Positions 1 to 12,500 of a DNA stretch of 64,000 nt are shown here, piece by piece. A program made the position numbers and the translations under genes. This DNA comes from Halisarca cf. caerulea. Lineage: Eukaryota > Porifera > Demospongiae > Chondrillida > Halisarcidae. Location: assembly GCA_963170055.1 (NCBI GenBank), contig CAUJGJ010000308.1:27501-91500 (forward strand), given 5' to 3'. Position 1 is the first letter of the stretch, and each line of letters begins with the position of its first letter. The notes under the pieces are model-generated. The model was not told where the DNA came from. It searched no databases and worked only from the letters and a program-made list of their open reading frames with translations.

Positions 1-735
1 CACAGAACACACAAATATTCGGCGCTAACACTATTCACACATAACACACATGAGTGTTTCGAAATGGTTAGAGTATAATTCAGTAATACTGGATAAGGTG
101 GTGCTAAAACCACTATTCCACACTAGCACAACCTGCTTTCACACTCAAGAATTATTTGTGTTCTGAAATGCTGTGGATGCAATTAAGTAGCATTGAAGAT
201 GATGGTGCTTAGACCATGCAATGTTTGGCACTAGAACCACACACATTAACATGGAAAACACATGAGCTTTCAAAGTGCGGAGGGTGTAATTTAGTAATCT
301 CACTTTAGAAATCTCAAGTGCTGTGGGTGAAATATTGTAGTACTGGGTATGGTGGTGCCAAAACAAATATTTGGTATAAGCACCACCTGTTTTTGCACGG
401 AACACACATGAGTGTTCCAAAGTATTGTGGGTGTAATTCAGTATTGGATGTTGGTGCTGAAACCAATATTGGTACTTACACCACCTGCTTTCACAGTTAT
501 CCGAGTGTGTTCCAAAGTGCCATGGATATAATTTAGCGGTACTGGATATGGTGGTGTTAAAAACATTATCAGGCACTATAGCACCACCTGCTTTGACACT
601 GAAAACACATGATAATTCCGAAGTGATGTGGGAGTTATTTAATAGTACTGAATATATGGTGGTGCTAAGAACATTATTAGGCACTAGCACCACCTGTAGT
701 GTAGAAATAATTATCCGACGCGCTGTATCATCCAC
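1..735. repeat. diverged tandem repeat, unit about 100-110 bp
   Basis: A block of degenerate direct repeats. The landmark ACCACCTGCTTTCACAC recurs, with variation, near 127, 382, 480, 584 and 688. Each copy is followed by an ACACATGAGTGTTCC-like segment, a GTGCTGTGGGTGTAATT-like segment and GGATATGGTGGTGCTAAAAC. Spacing between landmarks is 98-104 bp. The open frames here are by-products of the repeat and show no protein-like features. The left edge is cut by the window. Confidence 0.8.
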
Positions 736-850
736 TGACTCTAACAGTTGATTTATTTACTTCATTAGTTACTTTCAGCAGTCATTTGGCCTTTAAATTG
801 AAGTTGCTCTTTAATTTAAACATTGTACTCAGTTATAGTCTTTTCAGTTA

Positions 851-890
851 TTGTACCTGAAGAAGCCCAAGTGGGCGAAACATTGTATAT
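851..890 (+). other. hammerhead-like / retroelement 3'-end motif
   Basis: The segment reads CTGAAGA, one extra A, a GCCC/GGGC stem with an AAGT loop, then GAAAC. This resembles the CUGANGA-stem-GAAA core of hammerhead ribozymes found at the ends of Penelope-like elements. The extra base and the lack of an obvious helix I mean it may be degenerate or only similar. It lies between two blocks of the ~104-bp repeat. Confidence 0.3.
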
Positions 891-954
891 TGAAGAATTT
901 TGATATTAAAGATTGACGTGGTTTATCTGTCCAGATTGAAAAAGAATTTTACAA

Positions 955-1240
955 GCTATCACCACCTGTTTTCACACTGAACACACATGAGTGTTCCCAA
1001 GTGCTGTGGGTATAATTTAGTAGTACTGGATATGGTGGTGCTAAAACCAATATTTGGCAGTAGCAACACACCTACGTATTCACACTGAACACACGTGCAT
1101 GAGTGTTCTGAAGTGCTGAGCGTTAAACTTAGTAACACTGGATATGTTGGTGCTAAAACCATTTTTTGACAGTAGCACCATCTACTTTCACACTGAACAC
1201 ATATAAGTATTTCGAAGTACTGTGGGTGTAATTTGATCAC
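955..1240. repeat. second block of the ~104-bp tandem repeat
   Basis: Three further copies of the repeat at 1-735, with landmarks near 961, 1066 and 1177 and spacing of 105-111 bp. They end in a poly(C) run near 1240-1252. About 200 bp of unrelated sequence with the hammerhead-like motif separates this block from the first. Confidence 0.75.
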
Positions 1241-1334
1241 CCCCCCCCCCCTCATGCTATAATTAGAACGCTTGACGATAAACTGTGAATCAACTTTGAC
1301 TAGCCTTAGGCAGGTAGGCGTCCATGACTCCAGA

Positions 1335-1505
1335 ATCTTTGAATCCAACTTTTAGGAACAGTCCTTAACTGCATTGACCAGATACCTAAGCAAAAGAACC
1401 ACGCAATGCACATACTGTACCATCTTCACAGATTTTGCCAAAGCCTTCAATAAAGCCCCACATCAACACTTACTACTAAAATTGAATCATATTGGATAAG
1501 AGGCA
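1335..1505 (+). pseudogene. LINE reverse transcriptase fragment (DFxKAFD region)
   Basis: Conceptual translation on the plus strand contains FTDFAKAFNKAPHQHLLLKL. It matches the reverse-transcriptase motif DFSKAFDxVPHxxLLxKL of CR1/jockey-type LINEs. It stops at TAA right after the HIG residues and runs into a (TA)n tract. This is a short relic, probably of the same insertion as the fragment at 2140-2700. Confidence 0.65.
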
Positions 1506-1511
1506 GTGTTT

Positions 1512-1516
<5 letters not shown>

Positions 1517-1560
<44 letters not shown>

Positions 1561-1566
1561 TACATT
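1517..1566. repeat. (TA)n microsatellite
   Basis: A run of AT dinucleotides about 45 bp long directly after the LINE fragment. A second similar tract lies at about 1834-1883. The DNA between them contains no recognisable gene. Confidence 0.9.
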
Positions 1567-1830
1567 TCTATCCCAGTTTGTGAAAGATCAAAGCAATAAC
1601 TGGGCATGTATGGTAGTTATCTCACGGCTCATATAACTACCATGTTAATAGAGTCAACTTTGTGTTAATAAATCAATTATTGTAAATCAATTTGCATGGA
1701 ATAGAAGTTATATCCTGGTTCACTTGCATGATATCTGAGTCATCATCTGTGATCAACCTCAGCTTTGCCTCGATCTTGGGCGATAACCCAGATATCACAC
1801 TCGTACTGGGATATACGAACTATAACTGAT

Positions 1831-1881
<51 letters not shown>

Positions 1882-2139
1882 TATTATCTATAGAATATTA
1901 TATGTATACAGCAACAGCATTAGCAATGGGCTGTACGTGTCCTCCTGAAACTATTTGCAATAACTGCATGCATGCATGTGAAAGATCATGAAATGTACTA
2001 TCATACCTACTGTGATGTACTGCATTGACCTTTACATGACAATCTCTACAAGTGCAAAGCAATATATATATAAATATTTCCTTGAAAAAGAAACACCTAA
2101 CACACTTTATGTATATGTACCATCAACAGCGCTACACTA

Positions 2140-2700
2140 GAATATATGTATGGGTCAACTCTTTAAAATACCTGGGCATCTCAATCCATGCATACACACA
2201 AAACTAAACGGCAGACCATATCCATGATATATCATCTAAATCTCTACATGTACTGAATATCCTCATATGGGCCTTACAGAACTGTAGAAATGAGGACGCC
2301 AAGAAATTAAAGAATCTATAGATCACACCTAAAATTATCCACCCTTCAATCCCCTGTGCATGCATGTCTGCAGCTGGTCACCTCCTCGATCTGGTCATAT
2401 TGAGAAAATCCAAAAATGAGCATGTACCCCGATGCATGGGTATACATGGTACGAAATGCAATCCAGACAAACACTAGCTGTTGGTCCACCCCTATATGAG
2501 AATTAATACACGCATGCCATGTATATATGAGCTGAAGTGGCCAATTGTTACACCAGAGAAGCGATCGATACATGCTGCATGCTGTAAATTTAAACTATTA
2601 CAAAATTAATGCATGTACAAAATCCATCACCATGCATCTATAGACTGCATTATCGACCAGCACTTCGATCAGTAGGAAGAAATAATCCACCAATTTCGAA
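2140..2700 (+). pseudogene. LINE ORF2 C-terminal relic
   Basis: Plus-strand frames with several stops and shifts read VNSLKYLGISIHAYTQN, then ISSKSLHVLNIL and HIEKIQK. These correspond to the YKYLGITL...HI..I..KA...L..L segment and the KDIEKIQKRA segment that follow the catalytic domain in CR1/jockey-type LINEs. The reading frame is heavily broken, so this is an old copy. A pogo-type MITE interrupts it downstream. Confidence 0.55.
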
Positions 2701-2753
2701 CACATGTACTGTGTATTCCACCACCTAGGATCAACATATATTTAGATAATATA

Positions 2754-3090
2754 CAGTAGAACCTCGCATATCCGGCCCCCGTAGTTACGGGCACCTCACT
2801 CAACCGGGCAGTGTTTCATACATGTACTTCTATTATCAGTGCTAATGTGGACTACATCATAGGTCCATAGCTGTACCATGTGGTGTGTATGCATGTGTAA
2901 AATTAGGTTAAATGACTGGTAGAAAGCATCCACTTGTCACTGCTTAAAGGAAATTAAAGAAAAGAAGAATATTTAAAGTGTGGAATGTCTCAAAGTCTAC
3001 ATAGGTAGTAGAGGATTCATACTTACGGGCACTTTCACAATTATGGGCACCCCTTGGTCCCAAACTGCCCGGATATGAGAGGTTGCACTG
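2754..3090. mobile_element. pogo/Tigger-type MITE (337 bp, TA target duplication)
   Basis: The left end reads CAGTAGAACCTCGCATATCC. The right end, read inverted, is CAGTGCAACCTCTCATATCC, so the terminal inverted repeats are about 24 bp. TA flanks both sides (2752-2753 and 3091-3092). The CAGT...ACCTC terminus and TA duplication are typical of pogo/Tigger elements. No transposase is present, so it is non-autonomous. Confidence 0.8.
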
Positions 3091-3299
3091 TAATTATAAT
3101 CTAATCATTTTTGTTGATGCTTCCCCATCAATTTATGGAATGTATCACCATTGTATAGTGTTAATTCCTCATCAATCTATACACATACTGTATATCGATT
3201 CAAATTTCTACTTAATCATTATCTATTGTCCAATACATAACAATTGCTTCTGTCTATTGCTTCATTAAATGTTATCGCTTATTAATCAACATATTATGT

Positions 3300-3445
3300 A
3301 AATACACAAACGTATGTATCCATTACTTTAAATTTCAGTTAGGGCATACTAAATTAGGATCACCTTTAGTGTAATCCTATCCACACTTTTATGTACCTTC
3401 GTGTATGAAGCATGTAAATGAAATCAGTTCAATTCAATTCAATTT
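3300..3445 (+). repeat. LINE 3' end with (TTCAA)n tail
   Basis: The sequence CTTCGTGTATGAAGCATGTA followed by repeated TTCAA units resembles the 3' termini of CR1-like LINEs. The same tail type occurs inverted at 36855-36885. It probably ends the plus-strand LINE whose coding relics lie at 1335-1505 and 2140-2700. Confidence 0.5.
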
Positions 3446-3550
3446 TGCATTATTTGTTTAAAATTAACACAGAACCATAATTAACAAAATTATCGGGCTT
3501 CACTGTGACCCATTCACATACAGTACTAAGAAGCACATACACTTCTCTCA

Positions 3551-6500
3551 TTACAACAGTTTCCGTTTGTCTGCTAGCCAACTGCTGGTGGTTTGGTAAG
3601 TATGTTCAAACCAGTACAAATTAGATTTAATATACTCATAACCTTGCTGCACACCGCGAGACCCACCAACATTACCAGACATTCCAAAGAAGGCCTGAAA
3701 CTGCAGAATTAGAGTAAAGTAAAAACTATGAATATGATTATTGAACTATGTACATACACATACGTACATGCTGATAGGAACTAGAACATGGCTCAGAGCA
3801 GTTTCATAACCAAAATTACAACACCTGGTTCCAATGACCCCAAGGTATTGCGGATTTGGTTTAGATACTGTAACATGATTGATTCCCCTACCATGCTTAT
3901 TGTAAAAACTAGCAGCAAATGTGCTTGAACAAATTACTCATATATCACTAGTATACTTTTGTTTGGATTCCCCAAATAAGACCACCAACAGGACCAAACA
4001 TTTTGGTCTCAATTGTGTATGTGGCAGTGTTTTAGGCAGGATTTACACATAGAGAGGACACATAGAGAGGGGAGGTTGAAGGGGTAGAGTGCGTTGCATT
4101 CAATGTAATACAATGCTCATACACAACAATACTCAATACAATGATTTTTTTTTTGAATTGAAGGTGTGAAACTACATAGCATATGACACATCAACCATCC
4201 TGACAGGTTCAGATGACACATAAGGATGCAAGAATATGATGCAGTGGCTGACATCACACTCGATGGCATGTCTGATCCATTTATTATCAGTATTATGATG
4301 CAGTGATGTGCTATGGTATCATGGTGAAGCGAGAATGCTTTACTGTGATCACACTAAATAAAAGGTGACTCTTGGCACCATGCTAGGATATGACATTTTC
4401 CGACCTAACGTTTAGAATTCAAGGTGGTCTTAGCTATGGGTTGTTTGCAAAGAGGGGTTCTGCCATAATGAATAATACCATATCACACATACATACGTAC
4501 CTCATTTTGTCGAAATTTGGATGTGAAAGCTTTGGCAAATGTGTGGATTAGACGTCGCATAGCAAAGGATCCAATTCCATGTCTGGAGAATGTAGGAATA
4601 AATACGACCATTAATACAATTTTCATGCATTTAGTTCAAAATTAAACAAATTCACACTGCTTCACAATTTTACAGGACAAGAAAAAAGAATTTAAAATAA
4701 TATTTATGAATGAATTTCAAGAGACAGAAATTGAATACATTGTTCACGGACTGCGTATATGCATGCAAGGTCCTCAATTCTACCTGTACTCATAAGCCAT
4801 ACAGAAAATTTCTAATGAAACATTAGAATCATTAGCTAGCGGGAGAGAAGGGGGAAAAAACTAACTGCAACCCTTTTACTTATACACGATAAAAGCTGAT
4901 GGTACAGCATCACTAGTTTGATCATACAGTGCAATCTCAGCAGGGTTTTATCTGGGGTCAAATTTTTTTGGGGGAACCTACACATCTATTTATATGTATG
5001 TATGTATATACACACATGCATGGCGCGGCACGGCATGGCGTGGCGCAAGCATGATGTTGTGTATCAATGATATTAAAACCCCCACTCATGCATGCAGCAT
5101 GCATATCAGGTTTTCTTTCAGAATAATGATGAAGATGAAGCAACGGCAAAGTATAGTGATGTACATAACGGCGGGCAGATATGCATGTGGAATGATAATG
5201 GTCTAAATTAGGGGGGTCTGGGTGTATACTCCCCCAGGAAAATTTTTAGTTTTCATGCCTCAGAAGGTGATAAATGGGGCTGTTTTACGCCCCTCAAGCT
5301 GTTTCTGAATACAGTCCACAGATTGGTCTGTTGCAACTGTGCATGTGTGTTATAGCTAGGATAAAATTTCAGGTGAAAGATACCCCCTGTGCCCCCTTTC
5401 CTCTAAAAGAAACCCTGAACATGTGCAAGCATGCGTAAGTACCTATACATGAATAAATCCTTGCACGAATGCTTATGCCATGCTGTTTGGAACAAAGCTA
5501 AACCACGTGCAATTTACATTAGAACTCCTAAATTTTGACACATGTATTCATTGACTATGTAACTGCTAAATAAACATACATACCAATGGACTCAAGATTG
5601 ATTAATACAAGCTATTAATAATATAAGCATTTTTGGCAAATTCTACCCTTTATAAATGGATTTATGATCAATTCATGACAGTGTTCCTTCACAAAAATTA
5701 AGCCTGCATATTTTTATTTAGGGCGGGAACCTTTCTGCTTAGGGGGGGAACCATACCCAGGGTTCCCCCCCCCCCCCAGATAAAACCCTGCTCAGTTATG
5801 CAAACATCAACTATCCCAACATTTGTGATTACGCTGCAAAAATAAGTCCAACTTTATGGTACACAGAGACATTTTGTCCAATGAACATCCAAAATAACTT
5901 GATTTTAAAAAAATGCAATATCCACTATGCAATAGACATAGGCAGGTGGTTGAACAATACTCAGTTTTGAATTGTTCTGGTGCCTAAATGAGAACTACCC
6001 ATATAATCTATAAAAATTTGGCACTCCATAATTTTGTCATCCTTTTGTTCTCATCCATTTGTGTTGAAAATACCTTTAAAATTTGATGAAATAGCCATTG
6101 TCTAAAACTTCGCATTCTCCAATATTTTGTTGTTTAACTTTTCAATAGAAGATAAACTTCCAAAAACTGTACTCAAGTTTTGTAATTCTAACAATGATTC
6201 TTCTTCCTGTGCTTTGGATTGAGTATTAGCTAATTTCGTTCGGCTGGGGTAGGCCTGCTGTCGAGTATGACCAATACAATGGCGGCTATGGCAGTACGAT
6301 GTTTGCAGCTATCCCTCAAAAATTTCAAATCGTCCACCAAAGAACTATGAAAAGCACTTTAATGTCCTTTTCGCTACACTTTAGGGCTATTTAAATTATT
6401 ATAATAATAAATAACAGCCAAACTCCACAATTTTGTTAGCTCTCTTTGTATTTGTCGCTTGACTCCAACATTTTGTCAGTTATACTCAAAGACGGGAAAA

Positions 6501-9500
6501 CAACTGCAAATTCTCTTGTCAGATGAATTTTTTTGGAAACTAGGTGTGACAAATCTTAAAGAACATAATATTATGTTAAGCTAATAGAATAACATTTGCT
6601 GGTACTACAAGTACTTTAAAAGTATACTTAGTGTTGTAGAGTAGCACAGCGGTACCTGTTGTGAGCGACCATCCTGTGGTTCCAAAAAGGCAGTCTCTAA
6701 TCAAAGGTTTACCTGAAATAGCCATAAAATTATAACATACTACCTGTATACTCAATCTTTTACATAAGTCAAGTACAATTGTGCTTTTCCTTTGTTTATT
6801 TCGTCTTCTCTGCTTTCTGGATAACTATTACACAATAGTCTAAAGTGAGAACGTTTCTCTTTGATTTCCCTTCAGTATTTGACCTCAAACTGGCTATAAT
6901 CCTCTTGAGGTCGTAAATAAAATGGCAGCAGTCTGTCAATCGTGCTTTCAATTGCAACTATTCTTGTAGCCTATTGAAGGCTAAATACACTTGTGTTATG
7001 ATACATTATCCTGAGAATGGTCGCTTAATACAGGTATTTTTATATAATTTTCAACCAATTGCCTGCTTGCAGTTGTATTTTACAGGTCTTCACTCTTCTA
7101 AAAAATCATTATTAAACGCTGGCGCCTGAAAATGTGGTCTTTGAAAAGAGGTGGTCGCTCATGGCAGTGGTCTCTCAAATCAGGTACCACTGCTCCTACG
7201 CACACGAAAATTATGTATCATGTATTATGTATTTCAAGTATAGTAAAGATGGCAAGGAAAGCAAGTTATCAAGCAAAATTCAAGCCATTGTAGGATTCTT
7301 GCGATTAGGCTCAATTCATCTGTTTCTAAGGTTTGCCCTCAACACCCTTGATGGTGTGGATTTAAGCAATGATATATTTTCTCAACTGAGCAATAGATTT
7401 GACAAGTCGTTAAGTCGTTGGAAACAAAATCTTGTTGATGGGTTCGTGCATTTAGGTAAGTGCATATTAAGGATAAGAATGTCAATGTTTAAGATATGCA
7501 AAAGTTGAGGGTAATCACAAAGAGTGGCTCAAACACAGTGGATCATCAACTGATTTTACATATCTAAAACAAATAATTAAGTTCTCTGAATACTGCTCCT
7601 AGGGTTAGGGGTTAGGGGTTGCAACGAAAGGCTTTTCATGCATTTAATGTATACAGAAGTAAAAGGCCTACATTTACCCACCCAATGATCATAGATATGT
7701 ATGTACAAACATATAATCTATACCATATTAGTGGATAACCACATGCACATACCGCTTCAACAGGTAATCCCAATGCAACCGTAAAAAGTTCCAAGATAAA
7801 CTTAGTCCATGTTCATTTTGAGCTACATATTGGATTACTCGGAGAGTATCTTGTGACCTAACATCACTCACTGAGTATTGCAAATACCTGAGAAGTGATA
7901 AAATGAAGTGGTAGGTACACACCTGAAGGACAATGAGCAACAATTTACATGAATATATTTTGTGGTCAAGACTTGGTGAAACACATGAGACAAAAATCTG
8001 TGTAAATTACCCAGCAACAGAAGTGTACATGTGGCCTATCAATAAATCTATACCTATGTTAAATAAATGAATTGTGGCACTTCCATTTATTCAACTAAAT
8101 CCTGGCAGTCTACTCATAAATACCAGTAATAGTAGAGTTGAAACTATTGTTTAACGGGTAGGTCAAATGTATGGAAAGTTAACCTAATGGTTGTGGAAGT
8201 CTAGAGACTTCCATAGCCATTAGGTCCGTTAGGGAGGCACGAGGTGGCTGGATGCCGCCCTTTCCTGGGTAGTGAATTCCATTAAAAACTGTCCAGTAAT
8301 AGTAGAGGTAGCAAAAAAAATTAGTTGATAGAATGATTTCTGAAGTGATTTTGCGTCTGTGACAAGCACCACCTTATAAAAACTTCTTACAGGACTGATT
8401 TGTGCAGAAGCGATTTACCACAAAATTGGTCTGCTACTGTGGAGAAAAGACATGCATGCAAATGTTGCATAACATGTGTAACTTGGATTTGGTGTCCAGA
8501 GCACAGCATGACTGTCATCTGCAGAAGTGACTGGCCATGATTTAATGCTAACTTGCAAGGTACGTGTATCCTTAACATGAAGCACACATATGCCATTATT
8601 CAACTACCATTAAATACGTATGAGTAGATTAGTAACCAACTAGCACCCGAATCATACCTTGCCAACACCCAAAGCTGACGAGTACGTGAAAGAGCGTATA
8701 GGATCAATTGCTGCTCAATGGGATCGGATGATGTCTTGTATATTCCCCAAAGAAAGTTCCATTCAGGCTCATCTCCTTCGGCAATTCCTGTCATATAAAC
8801 TACCTGCTTTAGATTGGGGTCAACACTGTGGAAGGTACATGTTTTAGCAGAATGATTTCATGGCAACAAGGCATTCACAAGTGTATGGTGTAAACAAAGA
8901 GGGGAAGGACTCTATAGCTGACATATGTATACACCTCTACACAACAGGAATGTACAAAGTTGTACACATGAAGCTTTCACAGTATATATGATGAAACATT
9001 TGTCCCAATATAAAATAAAATGGTACTCTATCTACAATCTGTACATCACATCCAGATAGGTCACATTATAGCTGAAAATAAGCAGTTTTTTATAATACAG
9101 TTATGTGATATCATACGCAATACCACAAATATTTAATAATACTCAACACCTTCACTATTTGTACTGTAAGTACTTCACTGTGCATGCAGAAAATTCCGAC
9201 AATTAATCAATGCTTCATAAACTACAATCAAATTATATTTATGTATGAACACTATAGGAAAGTCAACTATACATAATAAAACAAACCTATCCTTTATTTG
9301 CAATTACTACCAAGCCTTTTCACAAAGTTATAATTAGACATAGACTTACCTAACATTGTGATGGTAGAAGTTGTTGAACATCTGAACAAGCATTGCTGTG
9401 ACATTCTTATTTCCATACTGTGTTGCAGTAGCATATAAGTCTGATCTCAAATATCTGGTCAATAAAAGCATTGAACAAACACTCAATTCTTCAATGCACA

Positions 9501-12500
9501 AGTACACACAAATAGACAAAAAGCAGGCAAATATCATACTATAGTGGGTATTTTTCGAGGGGTAAAATGTTGTGGTTGGATAAGGAACCACAATATTTAT
9601 TCACAAAAGTTATGTTGTATTTCAGCCACTCTTAATATCCTCCTGGCATAAACCACAATAGTTTTACCATGAATATTCCAAATTTTTATCATCCACAAAC
9701 ATTTTACCCCTTGACAAATACCTTCCATATTTATGGTAGGTCATGCACTTGATGAACAAGTGAACATGGGAACTTACATTACAAGATTGGTCTCCATAGC
9801 AGTTAGATTATGTAGAATATCCTGCAAAGCAGGATTTATGATGTACCTCACAAACGCCTACATAGGAAAAGAAGGCATAATTACAAGCAACCCACTGAAG
9901 ACAACCAAGGACACATCACAAAAGATACAAATGCAATAAGTGAGTATAAATGTACTGAGTGGGAAGGAACTATGCTTAGGGTTTCTTTCAAGGAGCTAGG
10001 GGGTAAGTCTGTGGTATTGTGGAAGTGTGTAATACTAGCTAAGGGGTGTGGTGGTATGCTCCCCCCGGAAAATAGGCTTCTAGGTTTTATCAGGTGGTAC
10101 CTGAGGCCATTTGAGACCCCTTAAGCCTGGTTCACAATATGTCGCAAGTGCCTGCGACGCAACACACTGTCGCAGTGCATATTTTGGTCTTTTAAAAGCA
10201 TGCAGAAACTCACATATTATCGCATAATTGTCACTGAGATTAGAAACAATTCCTATTTGCTGCGACAAGCTGCGGCGCAACCAAAATAGACCCTGTGACA
10301 GAGTGTTGCATCGCAGGCACTTGCGACATATTGTGAACCACACTTTAGGTAGGTTTGTGAATACACCATTGCAGTTATACATACATGTTATGTCAAGGGG
10401 GCCACTGGGTCACAAATAAGGGGAGAGAGCAAATACTCCCCGCTTTGTTTCAACCCAAAGATATCATGACATCCCAGACAGTAGTCTAGCAATCTGGTTT
10501 TCACATAATATTATGGCTTTCTGTATGAACTGGAGAGATGACTTCTGACAATGTGGACTGTGTCGACCATGTTCCGAATGCTTGTACACCTTGAAATAAT
10601 ATGTATATCAACAGTAACCATTTGAGGGATGGTGACAGTGGTCTCAAGGGAATTTTTCAAAATTATAGCATGTAAACTTGTCTTTCGTCGATTTCCCCAT
10701 CAATCCTGCCCTTTGGATAGCCTTAGTGTATGCTCAGATACAAGTCTGAGGGCACAGCAGCAATCCTAGGGGGGTGGGCAAGTGTCCCCCCCCCCCCCCT
10801 CAACGCAACCCTGGTACATATGTACGCATGTACTATAGATATTAATGGCCGTTGTTTCAAAAATGTTAAATTGAAGTGATGAAATTATGAGGATAGTTTC
10901 ACCTAGCTAGATTTACAAAATACAACACTGGCTGTTAGAAAGAGATAGTGGTCTATATACAGTATCTTGAACTGTTTCAAAATCAATGAAAAGTTTGCTA
11001 AAGATCTTGTGTTGTGCAATCTTATACGTACGCATGCTTGATAACTGTTAGTCAAGGTGGGCAAGGGTAAGGGTAACTCTTTGTTCAATAGTATATACAC
11101 AAAGTATAGCTCACAAGGCATGACATCCAACCACACCATGCTACATGGGATAAACACAAAAAAACAAAACTGAAAATGCTATAAGTGTTAGTCCAATACA
11201 TATGAACATTGGCATACCTCAAACGTGTGATAAAAACTACTTGTTACATACGTATGTACTGTAAATAAAAATGCATAATATGCCACTTTATGGAGAGTAG
11301 CTTCAGCCCAAAACTACAAAAACAACATAACAGCGCAGAAAATATCACACAAATGTAGAATTAATGCCAGTGGAACAGGAAACTGGAGATACACGTTTTG
11401 AGCAATGTATACATAAGTATGTGAAATGATCTTGTTTGGACCTCATGACAAAATTTGGTGACTCTTGATAAAGTTTTCTCAAATGCATTCATGGATTTAC
11501 TTCAGAGGACATTTGAAGAACTTGCAATTCCAGTGGAATCTCTGAATAAAAGATGCAGTCTTTTTGTCCTTTGTAAGGAGATTGTCCTCTGGGAGATTAA
11601 TAATGTATTGGAACTATAGGGAGAAAATATCTTAGGGCCTCAAGCTGTGTCCTTTGTAGAGAGATTGTCTCTATTTCAGAGCGTCCACTATTGGAGATTC
11701 CACTGTATGCATACTTAAATTTGAGGACTAAACTGGAAAAACAGCCTAATACGTATGACTTGTGTTGAGATATGGTAATGAAAGTATGTACATAGTTCAT
11801 CAAACAAAATCCAAACTACAGTATACTATTGCTCTTTGATGAATACTGTATTGGTTTCCAAACACCAAAAATGAAAATGTTGGAGTATGCATAACTTCAT
11901 AGGTTAGCATGCTCTACAAAACATGCCACATTAGGAGTAGTACGTATGTACAGAGAAACGTCTGTATTTGCATGAATTCCTTGCAGATAACATGAAAATG
12001 TATATATGTAATGCTACTGGTAACATGTCTTATCCAAAAAAACATTAATCATATATTAAGTGGACAAGTATGCCAATTTGTGCTGACCTTGTAATCTCCA
12101 TACGCTGGTGTATACCGAAGACGAGTGTCTATCCTGTTAAACCAGGCAATGGCTGTATGCCAAGGTACATAGTGCCTCTCTTGCTCAAGGTACAAGGACA
12201 GATTCAATGCAATACCAATGTCAAGCTGGCCAGCACTACAGCATACAATAATGAAAACAGGATGTCCTCTTCAAAGGTAGGAATAATAAAACAGGCATAC
12301 ACCACTACTCACTCAGATAAAGCAAAGGCATCTTCAATCAATCCAGCTCTGTCTTCTGTTCCCAATGGCTAAAGAACAAAGTTTAATAAGCTTGTTCAAT
12401 TCTACATTTAGTATTCTGATATTAAGATGTGAGCCATAATGATGTGAGCATCAACTGATCTCAAGCATGACTGCAAATCTATAACTCACAGTTGTGCTAA

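Noticed and set aside
145..1348. Minus- and plus-strand frames in the first 1.3 kb
   Set aside because: They run through the ~104-bp tandem repeat and share only repeat-derived words.
7134..7508. Plus-strand frame of 124 codons with a plausible GTAAGT donor
   Set aside because: Its first part lies in MITE family B and the rest has no recognisable domain. It is inside an intron of the minus-strand aminopeptidase gene.
7601..7625. Telomere-like GGGTTAGGGGTTAGGGGTT
   Set aside because: Only about two and a half units; too short to indicate telomeric or interstitial telomere sequence.
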